Source: Vibrio mytili
Lineage (GTDB): Bacteria > Pseudomonadota > Gammaproteobacteria > Enterobacterales > Vibrionaceae
Direction: 5' to 3'
Assembly (NCBI RefSeq): GCF_000830505.1
Contig: NZ_JXOK01000073.1
Location: forward strand, 1-34,755
DNA length: 34,755 nt
A program made the position numbers and the translations under genes. Of this stretch, positions 1 through 7,569 are shown in pieces; within the stretch, counting starts at the first letter, position 1; each line of letters begins with the position of its first letter. The notes under the pieces were generated by a model that was not told the DNA's origin, did no database searches, and saw nothing but the letters and a program-made list of their open reading frames with translations.

Positions 1-4
1 TTGA

Positions 5-30
5 AAAACCTCGCTTATGCGAGGTTTTGT
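5..30 (+). terminator. Stem-loop upstream of tRNA-Trp
   Basis: A perfect 10-bp stem (AAAACCTCGC / GCGAGGTTTT) with loop TTAT, ending in four T. It could terminate whatever precedes the window or be a processing stem in a longer stable-RNA transcript. No convincing promoter fits in the 24 nt between it and the tRNA, so read-through from an upstream rrn/tRNA unit is plausible (inference). Confidence 0.55.
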
Positions 31-53
31 CAAATCTAAAATATGATAGTTTT

Positions 54-130
<77 letters not shown>

Positions 131-138
131 TTACATCA

Positions 139-169
139 AAGCCTCAGTCGAAAGACTGGGGCTTTTTTG
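139..169 (+). terminator. Intrinsic terminator of tRNA-Trp
   Basis: AGCCTCAGTC and GACTGGGGCT pair over 10 bp with one wobble around a GAAA tetraloop, followed by TTTTT. It lies 9 nt after the tRNA CCA end. Confidence 0.9.
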
Positions 170-192
170 CGTTTCTTGCTTAATCAAAGTAA

Positions 193-276
193 TGTTGGGA
201 ACTGAATGGGCTGCCCGTTGAATCTATCCACTCTTGCTATCACGCAGCAACTCTGATCGGAATAATGGGACTTTTT
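193..276 (+). repeat. Degenerate copy of tRNA-Trp 3' end and terminator
   Basis: Bases 220-243 match tRNA-Trp bases 111-134 at about 19 of 24 positions. Exactly 46 nt later, TGGGACTTTTT (266-276) matches the terminator arm TGGGGCTTTTT (157-167), which lies at the same 46-nt distance in the real copy. A further fragment, TGTTGGGA, at 193-200 resembles tRNA bases 99-106. There is no functional cloverleaf. I read this as a decayed duplication of the tRNA tail with its terminator. No gene or clear promoter is seen in the rest of 277-410, and no fluoride-riboswitch consensus is recognisable upstream of crcB. Confidence 0.5.
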
Positions 277-419
277 GTATCTATCTCTCCTTAAAGTGAC
301 TCCTGTAACTTTTTAAATGTTTTGCCTTATAGGAACGGTTATAGGTTGAATTCTAAGATTGTATTATCGATCTTGTTCAGAATTTGATTACAATATCGTC
401 ATAAATATTTGGGGGGATT

Positions 420-803
420 ATGGGGCAACTTTATATTTTAGGCTTTATCGCGGTAGGGGGCGCGTTTGGTGCGTGCTCACGTTATCTTATTTCTGAACTG
501 TGTGTGTTTCTTCTAGGGCGTGGTTTTCCTTACGGGACGTTAATGGTCAATGTCATTGGCTCTTTTATTATGGGGTTATTGATCGCGGCTTTCGAAAATG
601 AAGCATTAGCAACTGATCCATGGCGACAAATTATTGGACTAGGTTTTCTTGGTGCATTAACAACCTTTTCAACGTTTTCTATGGATAATGTTTTACTCAT
701 GCAGCAAGGCGCATTTTTTAAAATGGGCTTAAACGTTCTGTTGAACGTTACATTAAGTATTTCTGCAGCTTGGATCGGCTTCCAACTATTAATGCGCAGT
801 TAG
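420..803 (+). CDS. crcB: Fluoride-specific ion channel CrcB (Fluc)
   Basis: This 127-residue inner-membrane protein belongs to the CrcB/Fluc family, dual-topology dimeric channels that export fluoride. It has four hydrophobic segments and the family motifs GGAFGACSRY near the N-terminus, VNVIGSF at about residue 42, and GFLGALTTFSTFS at about residues 76-88. The TTFSTF stretch contributes to the fluoride path and central sodium site in characterised members. The start is ATG at 420, six bases after a GGGGGG ribosome-binding site. Its length is normal. It ends about 30 nt before the thiC promoter and appears to be a separate unit. Some crcB genes are controlled by fluoride riboswitches, but none is evident here. 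Confidence 0.96.
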   Translation: MGQLYILGFIAVGGAFGACSRYLISELCVFLLGRGFPYGTLMVNVIGSFIMGLLIAAFENEALATDPWRQIIGLGFLGALTTFSTFSMDNVLLMQQGAFFKMGLNVLLNVTLSISAAWIGFQLLMRS

Positions 804-832
804 TAAATTTGTCAAAATTTAATCAGGTCTAC

Positions 833-861
833 TTGGTTTAGCCGGACCGTTTTTATATACT
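833..861 (+). promoter_or_regulatory. Sigma70 promoter of the thi operon
   Basis: -35 TTGGTT (833-838) and -10 TATACT (856-861) are separated by 17 bp, predicting a start near 868, right at the beginning of the TPP aptamer. The position relative to the riboswitch makes it a strong candidate. Confidence 0.65.
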
Positions 862-865
862 AGAT

Positions 866-957
866 TCACTTGTCGGAGTGCCATAAGGCTGAGACCGTTT
901 ATTCGGGATCCGTTGAACCTGATCTGGTTAGTACCAGCGAAGGGAACAGGAGAAGAT
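866..957 (+). promoter_or_regulatory. TPP riboswitch (THI element)
   Basis: The conserved THI-box segments occur in order: CTTGTCGGAGTGCC, GGCTGAGA, GGGATCCGTTGAACCTGATC, then GGTTAGTACCAGCGAAGGGAA. This is the aptamer that binds thiamine pyrophosphate and lowers expression of thiamine genes. It sits in the leader of thiC, about 165 nt before the start codon. The edges are approximate. The hairpin just downstream (964-980) probably belongs to the expression platform. Confidence 0.96.
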
Positions 958-963
958 ACTTAC

Positions 964-980
964 ACCAGAGTAACTCTGGT
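964..980 (+). promoter_or_regulatory. Hairpin downstream of TPP aptamer
   Basis: ACCAGAG (964-970), loop TAA, CTCTGGT (974-980) form a perfect 7-bp stem with no T-run after it. ACCAGA could instead pair with TCTGGT at 923-928 inside the aptamer, so this arm could act as the switching strand (inference). Bases 981-1121 carry no further gene, only the thiC ribosome-binding site AAGGAA at 1109-1114. Confidence 0.45.
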
Positions 981-1121
981 TAACCTATCAAACCGTCGAA
1001 TGTTGTTACAGATGAATAGTCTCTCTATCAGTCCATAATTCGGCCCCTCTTGTCGCATCTATCCGCCAAGCATTTTTATCCCAATACTTTTTATCTAGAA
1101 TAACAAGCAAGGAAAAATGCT

Positions 1122-3061
1122 ATGTCGAGTCGCAAGCAAGCGAGACTGGAAGCAAAACAGTTTATTGATACTCTCTCGGTACAACCGTACCCAAATTCCA
1201 CCAAAGTGTATGTCGAAGGTTCACGTCCTGATATTCGCGTTCCTATGCGTGAAATTTCTTTAACTGATAGCCTTATTGGTGGTACCAAAGAATCACCTAT
1301 TTTCGAACCCAATGAGCCTGTACGCGTTTATGATACCTCGGGACTATATACTGACCCAGATTACGTAATTGACCTTTATAACGGCCTACCTAAGCTCAGA
1401 GATGGTTGGATTGAGGAGCGTAACGATACAGAAGTTCTTGATGACGTTAGCTCTATTTATACCAAGCAGAGACTAGAAGATGATACGTTGGACGAACTGC
1501 GCTACGGCAATCTGCCTCGCATTCGACGTGCGAAGGCGGGTCAATGTGTCACTCAGCTACACTATGCTCGTAAAGGGATTATCACCCCTGAAATGGAATA
1601 CATCGCTCTGCGTGAGAATATGGGTCGTGCCAAATACCGTGATGACGTGCTGAACTTGCAACATCCTGGTCAAAGCTTTGGTGCTAACTTACCAAAAGAC
1701 ATTACTGCCGAGTTTGTCCGTAATGAAGTGGCAGAAGGCCGCGCCATTATCCCATCTAATATTAATCACCCAGAATCTGAACCAATGATCATTGGTCGTA
1801 ATTTCCTTGTCAAAGTGAACGCTAATATTGGTAATTCATCAGTTTCATCGTCGATTGAGGAAGAAGTTGAGAAGCTAGTGTGGGCGACACGCTGGGGTGG
1901 CGATACTGTTATGGATCTCTCTACCGGACGTAACATTCACGAAACTCGCGAGTGGATTCTGCGTAACAGCCCGGTTCCGATCGGTACGTACCAATGTACC
2001 AAGCGCTTGAGAAAGTGAATGGTGTGGCGGAAAATCTTAACTGGGAAGTGATGCGCGATACTCTGATTGAGCAAGCAGAGCAGGGTGTTGATTATTTCAC
2101 TATCCATGCCGGCTTATTACTGCGCTATGTACCAATGACAGCAAAACGCGTTACTGGCATTGTTTCTCGCGGCGGTTCGATCATCGCGAAATGGTGTCTA
2201 GCGCATCACCAAGAAAGCTTCCTATACACCCATTTCCGAGAGATCTGTGAAATCTGCGCTAAGTATGATGTGGCACTTTCTCTTGGCGATGGTCTGCGTC
2301 CTGGTTCGGTTGCTGATGCTAACGATGAAGCTCAATTCGCTGAGTTGCGTACTCTCGGAGAATTAACCAAGGTTGCTTGGGAATACGACGTTCAGGTCAT
2401 TATCGAAGGTCCCGGTCATGTTCCAATGCACATGATCAAAGAGAACATGGAAGAGCAACTAGAGCACTGCCATGAAGCTCCGTTCTACACACTAGGCCCA
2501 CTGACTACGGACATCGCTCCTGGATACGACCACATTACTTCAGGTATCGGAGCTGCCATGATTGGTTGGTATGGCTGTGCGATGCTTTGTTACGTGACGC
2601 CTAAAGAACACCTTGGCTTACCAAACAAAGAAGACGTAAAAACCGGCATGATTACTTACAAGTTGGCTGCGCATGCCGCTGATTTGGCAAAAGGGCACCC
2701 AGGTGCACAGGTTCGTGATAATGCACTATCTAAAGCTCGATTTGAATTCCGCTGGGAAGACCAATTTAACTTATCATTAGACCCAGATACCGCGCGCTCG
2801 TTCCATGACGAAACCTTACCTCAAGAGTCGGGAAAAGTTGCTCACTTCTGTTCGATGTGTGGACCAAAGTTCTGCTCGATGAAGATTTCGCAAGAGGTTC
2901 GAGAGTACGCGAAAGACACTGAGCAAGTTGCTGCGGACCAAGCTATCTCGATCAAAATGTTGGATGATCCTCTCGAAGGGATGCGTCAGAAATCGCAAGA
3001 ATTTAGAGAGTCAGGTTCTGAGTTATACCACCCAGCAGCACATGCCGAGGTAAGTGACTAA
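1122..3061 (+). pseudogene. thiC: Phosphomethylpyrimidine synthase ThiC, frameshifted
   Basis: ThiC is a radical-SAM enzyme that converts aminoimidazole ribotide to hydroxymethylpyrimidine phosphate, the pyrimidine half of thiamine. The N-terminal part reads from 1122 to a premature stop at 2018; the rest continues in another frame from about 1990 to 3061. One G appears to be missing at 1988 (ACG-TACC where ACGGTACC would give the continuous IGTVPMYQALEK). Restored, the protein is 646 residues, normal for the family. The C-terminal CSMCGPKFC cluster motif (CxxCx4C) is intact near 2849-2875. The stop overlaps the thiE start by one base (TAATG), as expected in a working operon. As given, no functional enzyme would form; sequence error is a likely explanation. 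Confidence 0.93.
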
Positions 3062-4476
3062 TGAGCAAAATCCTTATTCCGTCATCATTGATTGAACTGA
3101 CAGGTTTAGTTAAGCAATGTTTGTTGTTGGCGAAAGAACAGGGTTTTATCATCGAAGACATTGAGTTGGGTGTGAGCCCAACTCAATCTATTCAGCTTGT
3201 TCGCGACCAACAGACCACACATATAACGACTGATCTTATTGATGGACATAATTCTGAGCATGAGAGTTCATTTGTGCTTTATTACCGTTCTTCTTTATCG
3301 GTAGAAGCGTGCGCAAAGCAACCGTTGAAAGCGATTTACATTGGTATTGCTGATACTCAAGTTTTCGATGAAAAGGAGAAAGTGCTTCAGCTTGATATCT
3401 GGCGTCACCCAATTAACGTCGAAGTGAGAGCGCTTTCCGTTAAGTCCAAACTCAACGTAATCTTCGACCCCGAACATCACCTTGCTTGGATAGTAACGCT
3501 GACAGTACTCGATTTTCCTATCGAAGATGCGTTAACACTTGCTCGAGGAATGCTAACTCAACAAGCGAATGTTTCACGTGAAACACAGTTGAATGACAAC
3601 TTCGACGGAGGGCAAACTACTCCGTGGGCTGACCAATTTGATGATTTCCCCACACCAGTACTGGAAGATAAACGACTAGGTATTCAAGTTGGTTGGTCAG
3701 CGCAAGGAGAGAGCGTTAGCTTTCCAACTCTAACTAAGCAAAGTTTAGGGCTTTACCCGGTAGTTGATGATGTTGCGTGGATTGAGCGTTTACTGCCTTT
3801 AGGCATCAACACTATTCAGCTACGAATCAAGAACCCACAACAAGTCGATTTAGAACAACAGATCATTCGAGCGATTGAGCTAGGTCGTCAGTACCAAGCG
3901 CAAGTGTTCATCAATGACTATTGGCAGTTGGCAATCAAACATGGCGCTTATGGCGTTCACCTAGGGCAGGAAGACATAGAAGAATCGAATTTGGCTCAGC
4001 TAACTAAAGCGGGCATTCGTCTTGGTCTTTCTACTCATGGTTATTATGAGCTACTGCGCATCGTACAGATTCATCCTAGTTACATCGCGCTAGGGCATAT
4101 CTTCCCAACCACCACAAAACAGATGCCATCGAAACCACAAGGTTTGATGCGCTTGGCTCTGTATCAAAAGCTGATTGATAGCATTCCTTACGGAAACAAA
4201 GAGTCGGCTTGCCGTCCTTCAAAAGACAAAGCCGTTAGTGGCGACGTGCTTGGCTTTCCGACGGTCGCGATCGGTGGTATTGACCAATCTAATGCTGACC
4301 AAGTTTGGCAAACGGGCGTTTCTAGCTTGGCAGTCGTGCGTGCTATTACCTTGGCAGAATCACCTCAGTCCGTTATCGAGTTTTTTGCACAACTGATGAA
4401 GGAAAGACAGCTAACGTTTACTGATCAGAATAGTGAATTGGCGCATACCAAGAGAGGCGAGCATGCTCACGGATAA
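3061..4476 (+). CDS. thiE: Thiamine-phosphate synthase ThiE with long N-terminal extension
   Basis: ThiE joins the pyrimidine and thiazole phosphates to form thiamine monophosphate. The catalytic TIM-barrel domain occupies about residues 224-460: LGLYPVVDDVAWIERLL, GINTIQLRIKNP, FINDYWQLAIKHGAYGVHLGQED, LGLSTHGYYE, ALGHIFPTTTKQMPSKPQGL, and the phosphate-binding TVAIGGID. At 471 residues it is about twice the usual length of roughly 210. The first 220 residues match no domain I recognise with confidence. The stretch FPIEDALTLARGMLTQQANVSRET is faintly like the C-terminal helix of HMP-P kinases, so a relic ThiD domain is possible (speculative). A parS site (3570-3585) lies inside the gene and encodes VSRET. 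Confidence 0.93.
   Translation: MSKILIPSSLIELTGLVKQCLLLAKEQGFIIEDIELGVSPTQSIQLVRDQQTTHITTDLIDGHNSEHESSFVLYYRSSLSVEACAKQPLKAIYIGIADTQVFDEKEKVLQLDIWRHPINVEVRALSVKSKLNVIFDPEHHLAWIVTLTVLDFPIEDALTLARGMLTQQANVSRETQLNDNFDGGQTTPWADQFDDFPTPVLEDKRLGIQVGWSAQGESVSFPTLTKQSLGLYPVVDDVAWIERLLPLGINTIQLRIKNPQQVDLEQQIIRAIELGRQYQAQVFINDYWQLAIKHGAYGVHLGQEDIEESNLAQLTKAGIRLGLSTHGYYELLRIVQIHPSYIALGHIFPTTTKQMPSKPQGLMRLALYQKLIDSIPYGNKESACRPSKDKAVSGDVLGFPTVAIGGIDQSNADQVWQTGVSSLAVVRAITLAESPQSVIEFFAQLMKERQLTFTDQNSELAHTKRGEHAHG
3570..3585. promoter_or_regulatory. Chromosomal parS site (in thiE)
   Basis: TGTTTCACGTGAAACA is a perfect 16-bp palindrome identical to the consensus ParB-binding site of bacterial chromosomes, including Vibrio chromosome I. 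It lies within thiE, as many parS sites lie inside coding sequence. Confidence 0.93.
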
Positions 4477-5236
4477 GCAGTTCCTTCGCTATCAACGCCA
4501 AGTCGCTCTGCCTGAAATTGCTGAAGGTGGGCAAGAGCGTTTGAGTAAATCGCATGTGCTGATCATCGGTTGTGGTGGGTTAGGAAGCGCAGCGAGTTTG
4601 TACTTGGCATCAGCGGGTGTTGGTAAATTGGTTGTGGTTGATGATGATGAAGTTGATAGCAGTAACCTACAACGTCAGATCATTTATCGTGAGCAAGACC
4701 TCCAAGTTGCGAAAACAAAAGCGACTGTAAAGCAACTCAATGAACTTAATTCTATGGTTCAAGTTCGTGCTCTCAATAAACGATTAGACAAAGCACAGCT
4801 ACAGCTTGAGGTGATGCTAGCGGATGTGGTGTTGGACTGCACCGATAACATGCCAACGCGCCAGCTAATTAACCAAGTTTGTTTCGATCAAAATACGCCG
4901 CTAATCTCAGCGGCGGCAATTGGTTGGCAAGGGCAATTCGCTGTCTTTGATTACCAAACGCCGAGTGAACAAGAGGCGCAGAGTAAAGCCTGTTACCGCT
5001 GTTTGTATCCGTTTGATGAATTACCACAAACTCAAAAGTGCAGTGAGAGCGGTGTCGTTGGTCCGGTGGTGGGCACACTTGGCAACTACCAAGCGATAGC
5101 AGCAATTCAAAAACTGGCGACGGGAAAGTTTCATGTCGAGACTGCCAAGCTACACCTGTTTGATGGATTGAAACTGCAATGGCAAACCATGGCGATAAGC
5201 AAAGACAAACAGTGCCAAGTGTGTGCTCAGATTTAG
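4463..5236 (+). CDS. thiF: ThiS adenylyltransferase ThiF
   Basis: ThiF is an E1-like enzyme that adenylates the ThiS C-terminus so that sulfur can be loaded for thiazole synthesis. The 257-residue product shows the nucleotide-binding GCGGLGSAASLYLASAGVG followed by VVDDDEVDSSNLQRQ, then DCTDNMPTRQLIN. It has two zinc-binding pairs (CYRC near the middle and CQVC at the C-terminus) and the CSESGVVGPVVG segment that holds the conserved cysteine. I chose ATG 4463 because it follows an AGAGGCGA ribosome-binding site and begins MLTDKQFLRYQRQ like the family. An in-frame ATG at 4433 would add ten atypical residues. It overlaps thiE by 14 nt. Confidence 0.95.
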   Translation: MLTDKQFLRYQRQVALPEIAEGGQERLSKSHVLIIGCGGLGSAASLYLASAGVGKLVVVDDDEVDSSNLQRQIIYREQDLQVAKTKATVKQLNELNSMVQVRALNKRLDKAQLQLEVMLADVVLDCTDNMPTRQLINQVCFDQNTPLISAAAIGWQGQFAVFDYQTPSEQEAQSKACYRCLYPFDELPQTQKCSESGVVGPVVGTLGNYQAIAAIQKLATGKFHVETAKLHLFDGLKLQWQTMAISKDKQCQVCAQI

Positions 5237-5274
5237 CTTAAGAGTAATGGGCAGAATTAAGAGAGTTGGAAGCA

Positions 5275-5529
5275 ATGACGTTATCAGAACAACAAACAAC
5301 ACCAGTGACCGCTGCTGACTTAGATGTGATCACTATTGTCATCAATGACCAGTCACATCAAGTTGCCAGTGAGTCGAATCTACAGCAAATCATTAGCCAA
5401 TTTGCGCTGCCTGAAATAGGCTGTGTTTTTGCAATTAATAACAATGTTGTGCCGCGCAGTGAGTGGGCTAGCACAGTTCTTTCACAGGGAGATAGCATCT
5501 CTTTGTTTCAAGCGATCGCAGGGGGTTAA
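5275..5529 (+). CDS. thiS: Sulfur carrier protein ThiS
   Basis: ThiS is a ubiquitin-like protein whose C-terminal Gly-Gly is adenylated by ThiF, converted to a thiocarboxylate and used by ThiG as sulfur donor. The 84-residue product ends in AIAGG. The beta-grasp domain starts at about residue 20 (ITIVINDQSHQV), and the preceding region is a short extension compared with the roughly 66-residue E. coli protein. ATG 5275 is preferred over an in-frame TTG at 5266. It lies five bases before thiG. Confidence 0.94.
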   Translation: MTLSEQQTTPVTAADLDVITIVINDQSHQVASESNLQQIISQFALPEIGCVFAINNNVVPRSEWASTVLSQGDSISLFQAIAGG

Positions 5530-5534
5530 AGTCG

Positions 5535-6302
5535 ATGCTCAAAATTGGTGATAAACAATTCGAATCAAGACTGTTCACAGGAACAGGGAAGTTTGCCAAC
5601 AGCCGACTAATGGCAGAAGCGATTCAAGTGTCGGGTTCTCAACTTGCGACTATGGCGTTGAAGCGTGTGGATGTGAACGACCAACAAGACGATATTTTGC
5701 TGCCGTTAGTACAAGCGGGGGTGAACTTGTTGCCGAACACCTCAGGTGCAAAGAATGCTAAAGATGCTGTGTTTGCTGCACAACTGGCGCGAGAAGCATT
5801 AGGTACTAACTGGTTAAAACTGGAAGTTCATCCAGACCCCAAGTACTTGATGCCCGATCCAATTGAGACACTTGCAGCCGCTGAGCAACTGGTTCGTGAA
5901 GGCTTCATTGTCCTTCCTTATTGTCATGCTGACCCGGTTCTGTGTAAAAGATTGGAAGAAGTAGGCTGTGCTGCAGTCATGCCATTAGGTGCGCCGATCG
6001 GTTCCAACAAAGGGATAGTTTCTCACGACTTCCTAGAGATCATTATCGACCAAGCTAATGTTCCTGTCGTTGTTGATGCGGGTATTGGTGCCCCTTCACA
6101 TGCCGCGCGTGCGATGGAAATGGGCGCGGATGCCGTGCTCGTCAATACTGCGATTGCAGCTTCGAGCGATCCCGTTGCGATGGCGAAGGCATTTAAGTTG
6201 GCGGTAGAGTCGGGGCGTATGGCTTATGAAGCCGGACTTGCTGGTAAGGTTTCTCATGCGGTTGCGTCGAGTCCACTGACGTCATTCCTAGATGAGCTTT
6301 AA
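5535..6302 (+). CDS. thiG: Thiazole synthase ThiG
   Basis: ThiG is a TIM-barrel enzyme that builds the thiazole phosphate from deoxyxylulose phosphate, dehydroglycine (from ThiH) and ThiS thiocarboxylate. Its 255 residues match the family length. Visible motifs are the N-terminal FTGTGKF, ALKRVD, TSGAKNAKDAV, WLKLEVHPDPKYLMPD, AAVMPLGAPIGSNKG and the phosphate-binding VVVDAGIGAPSHAARAMEMGADAVLVNTAIA. It sits between thiS and thiH, the usual order in enterobacteria and vibrios. Confidence 0.97.
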   Translation: MLKIGDKQFESRLFTGTGKFANSRLMAEAIQVSGSQLATMALKRVDVNDQQDDILLPLVQAGVNLLPNTSGAKNAKDAVFAAQLAREALGTNWLKLEVHPDPKYLMPDPIETLAAAEQLVREGFIVLPYCHADPVLCKRLEEVGCAAVMPLGAPIGSNKGIVSHDFLEIIIDQANVPVVVDAGIGAPSHAARAMEMGADAVLVNTAIAASSDPVAMAKAFKLAVESGRMAYEAGLAGKVSHAVASSPLTSFLDEL

Positions 6303-6336
6303 CCCTAGATTGGTTTAGCTAATAAGCGAGGAAAAC

Positions 6337-7449
6337 ATGAGCTTCGTTGAACAATTTAAGCAGCTTAATTGGGATGACATTTCAATGTCGATCTACGCGA
6401 AAACGGCACAAGATGTCGAGCGGGCATTGAATAAACCCAAGCGTGATTTGGAAGACTTTAAAGCACTAATTTCACCAGCGGCTGAGGCGTACTTAGAGCA
6501 AATGGCGCAGTTGTCATACTCGGCAACTCGTAAGCGTTTTGGTAATACCATGTCGCTTTATATTCCATTGTACCTTTCTAACTTGTGCGCCAATGCTTGT
6601 ACTTATTGTGGCTTCTCAATGGAGAATAGAATTAAGCGTCGTACTTTGAATGGGGACGAAGTGGCTGCAGAAGTAGAAGCCATTAAACGCATGAAGTTTG
6701 ATAGCGTATTGCTGGTGACTGGCGAACACGAAACCAAAGTGGGCATGAAATACTTCCGCGAAATGGTGCCGATGATTAAGCAACGTTTCAACTATTTGGC
6801 GATGGAAGTACAGCCACTTGATCAAGACGAATACGCTGAGCTCAAGACATTGGGTTTAGATGCGGTGATGGTCTATCAAGAAACGTATCATCCATCGACT
6901 TATGCTGAGCACCATTTGCGTGGCAATAAGATGGATTTCGAATACCGATTGGATACACCCGACCGCCTCGCAAAAGCGGGCATCGATAAGATCGGTATTG
7001 GTGCTTTAATAGGATTGGAAGAGTGGCGAACAGATTGTTTTTATGTGGCAGCGCACTTGGACTATCTTGAGCGCACATATTGGCAGACTCGTTACTCGAT
7101 TTCTTTCCCACGTTTACGTCCTTGTGAGGGCGCGCTCCAACCAAAATCAGTCATGACGGATAAGCAGCTTGTTCAGTTGATTTGCGCTTATCGATTGTTG
7201 AATCCAGAAGTGGAGTTGTCGTTATCGACTCGTGAGTCACCGAAGTTTAGAGACAACGCATTGCCTTTAGGCATTACCAGTATATCTGCAGCATCGAAAA
7301 CTCAGCCGGGTGGTTATGCGATGGATGATGTTGAACTCGAGCAGTTTGAGATCAGTGATGAGCGAAGTGCTGGTTCCGTGGAAGATATGATTAGAGCCAA
7401 AGGCTTTGACCCAGTATGGCGAGACTGGCACTCGGCGTATTCTGGTTAA
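6337..7449 (+). CDS. thiH: 2-iminoacetate synthase ThiH (tyrosine lyase)
   Basis: ThiH is a radical-SAM enzyme that cleaves tyrosine to dehydroglycine and p-cresol, supplying the glycine-derived part of the thiazole. The product is 370 residues. The cluster-binding CANACTYCGFS (CxxxCxxC) lies at about residues 85-95, the GEHETKVG segment follows, and the conserved RESPKFRDNALPLGITSISAASKTQPGGY is near the C-terminus. An AGCGAGGAAA ribosome-binding region precedes the ATG. It is the last gene of the operon, followed by a parS site and a terminator. This ThiH-based pathway is typical of facultative anaerobes; the alternative ThiO is absent here. Confidence 0.97.
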   Translation: MSFVEQFKQLNWDDISMSIYAKTAQDVERALNKPKRDLEDFKALISPAAEAYLEQMAQLSYSATRKRFGNTMSLYIPLYLSNLCANACTYCGFSMENRIKRRTLNGDEVAAEVEAIKRMKFDSVLLVTGEHETKVGMKYFREMVPMIKQRFNYLAMEVQPLDQDEYAELKTLGLDAVMVYQETYHPSTYAEHHLRGNKMDFEYRLDTPDRLAKAGIDKIGIGALIGLEEWRTDCFYVAAHLDYLERTYWQTRYSISFPRLRPCEGALQPKSVMTDKQLVQLICAYRLLNPEVELSLSTRESPKFRDNALPLGITSISAASKTQPGGYAMDDVELEQFEISDERSAGSVEDMIRAKGFDPVWRDWHSAYSG

Positions 7450-7476
7450 GCAACAAATAAAGCCACTGGTCATCGT

Positions 7477-7496
7477 TATGTTTCACGTGAAACATA
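7477..7496. promoter_or_regulatory. Chromosomal parS site (intergenic)
   Basis: TATGTTTCACGTGAAACATA is a perfect 20-bp palindrome containing the 16-bp parS consensus at 7479-7494. It lies between the convergent thiH and aminopeptidase genes, just before their shared terminator. Confidence 0.95.
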
Positions 7497-7505
7497 GGAA
7501 AAAAA

Positions 7506-7541
7506 AGAGGGTTGATGCAAAACATCAACTCTCTATTTTTT
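7506..7541. terminator. Bidirectional terminator between thiH and pepP-like gene
   Basis: AGAGGGTTGATG pairs with CATCAACTCTCT over 12 bp (one wobble) around CAAAA. ATTTTTT follows on the plus strand; a T-run is also present on the minus strand, from AAAAAA at 7501-7506. Confidence 0.88.
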
Positions 7542-7569
7542 CTATCTTCTATCTTCTATCTTCTATCTT
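7542..7569. repeat. Heptamer tandem repeat, CTATCTT x4
   Basis: Four exact copies of CTATCTT (AAGATAG on the minus strand) end directly at the stop codon of the aminopeptidase gene (7570-7572). Because they follow the stop, copy-number change would not alter the protein; they lie in the 3' untranslated region. Confidence 0.95.

Noticed and set aside
280..419. Fluoride riboswitch upstream of crcB
   Set aside because: Looked for because crcB is a common target; the conserved GGCGATGG and pseudoknot segments are not present.
6842..7144. 100-codon minus-strand frame inside thiH
   Set aside because: It is a shadow of the well-supported thiH reading frame; no ribosome-binding site or domain.
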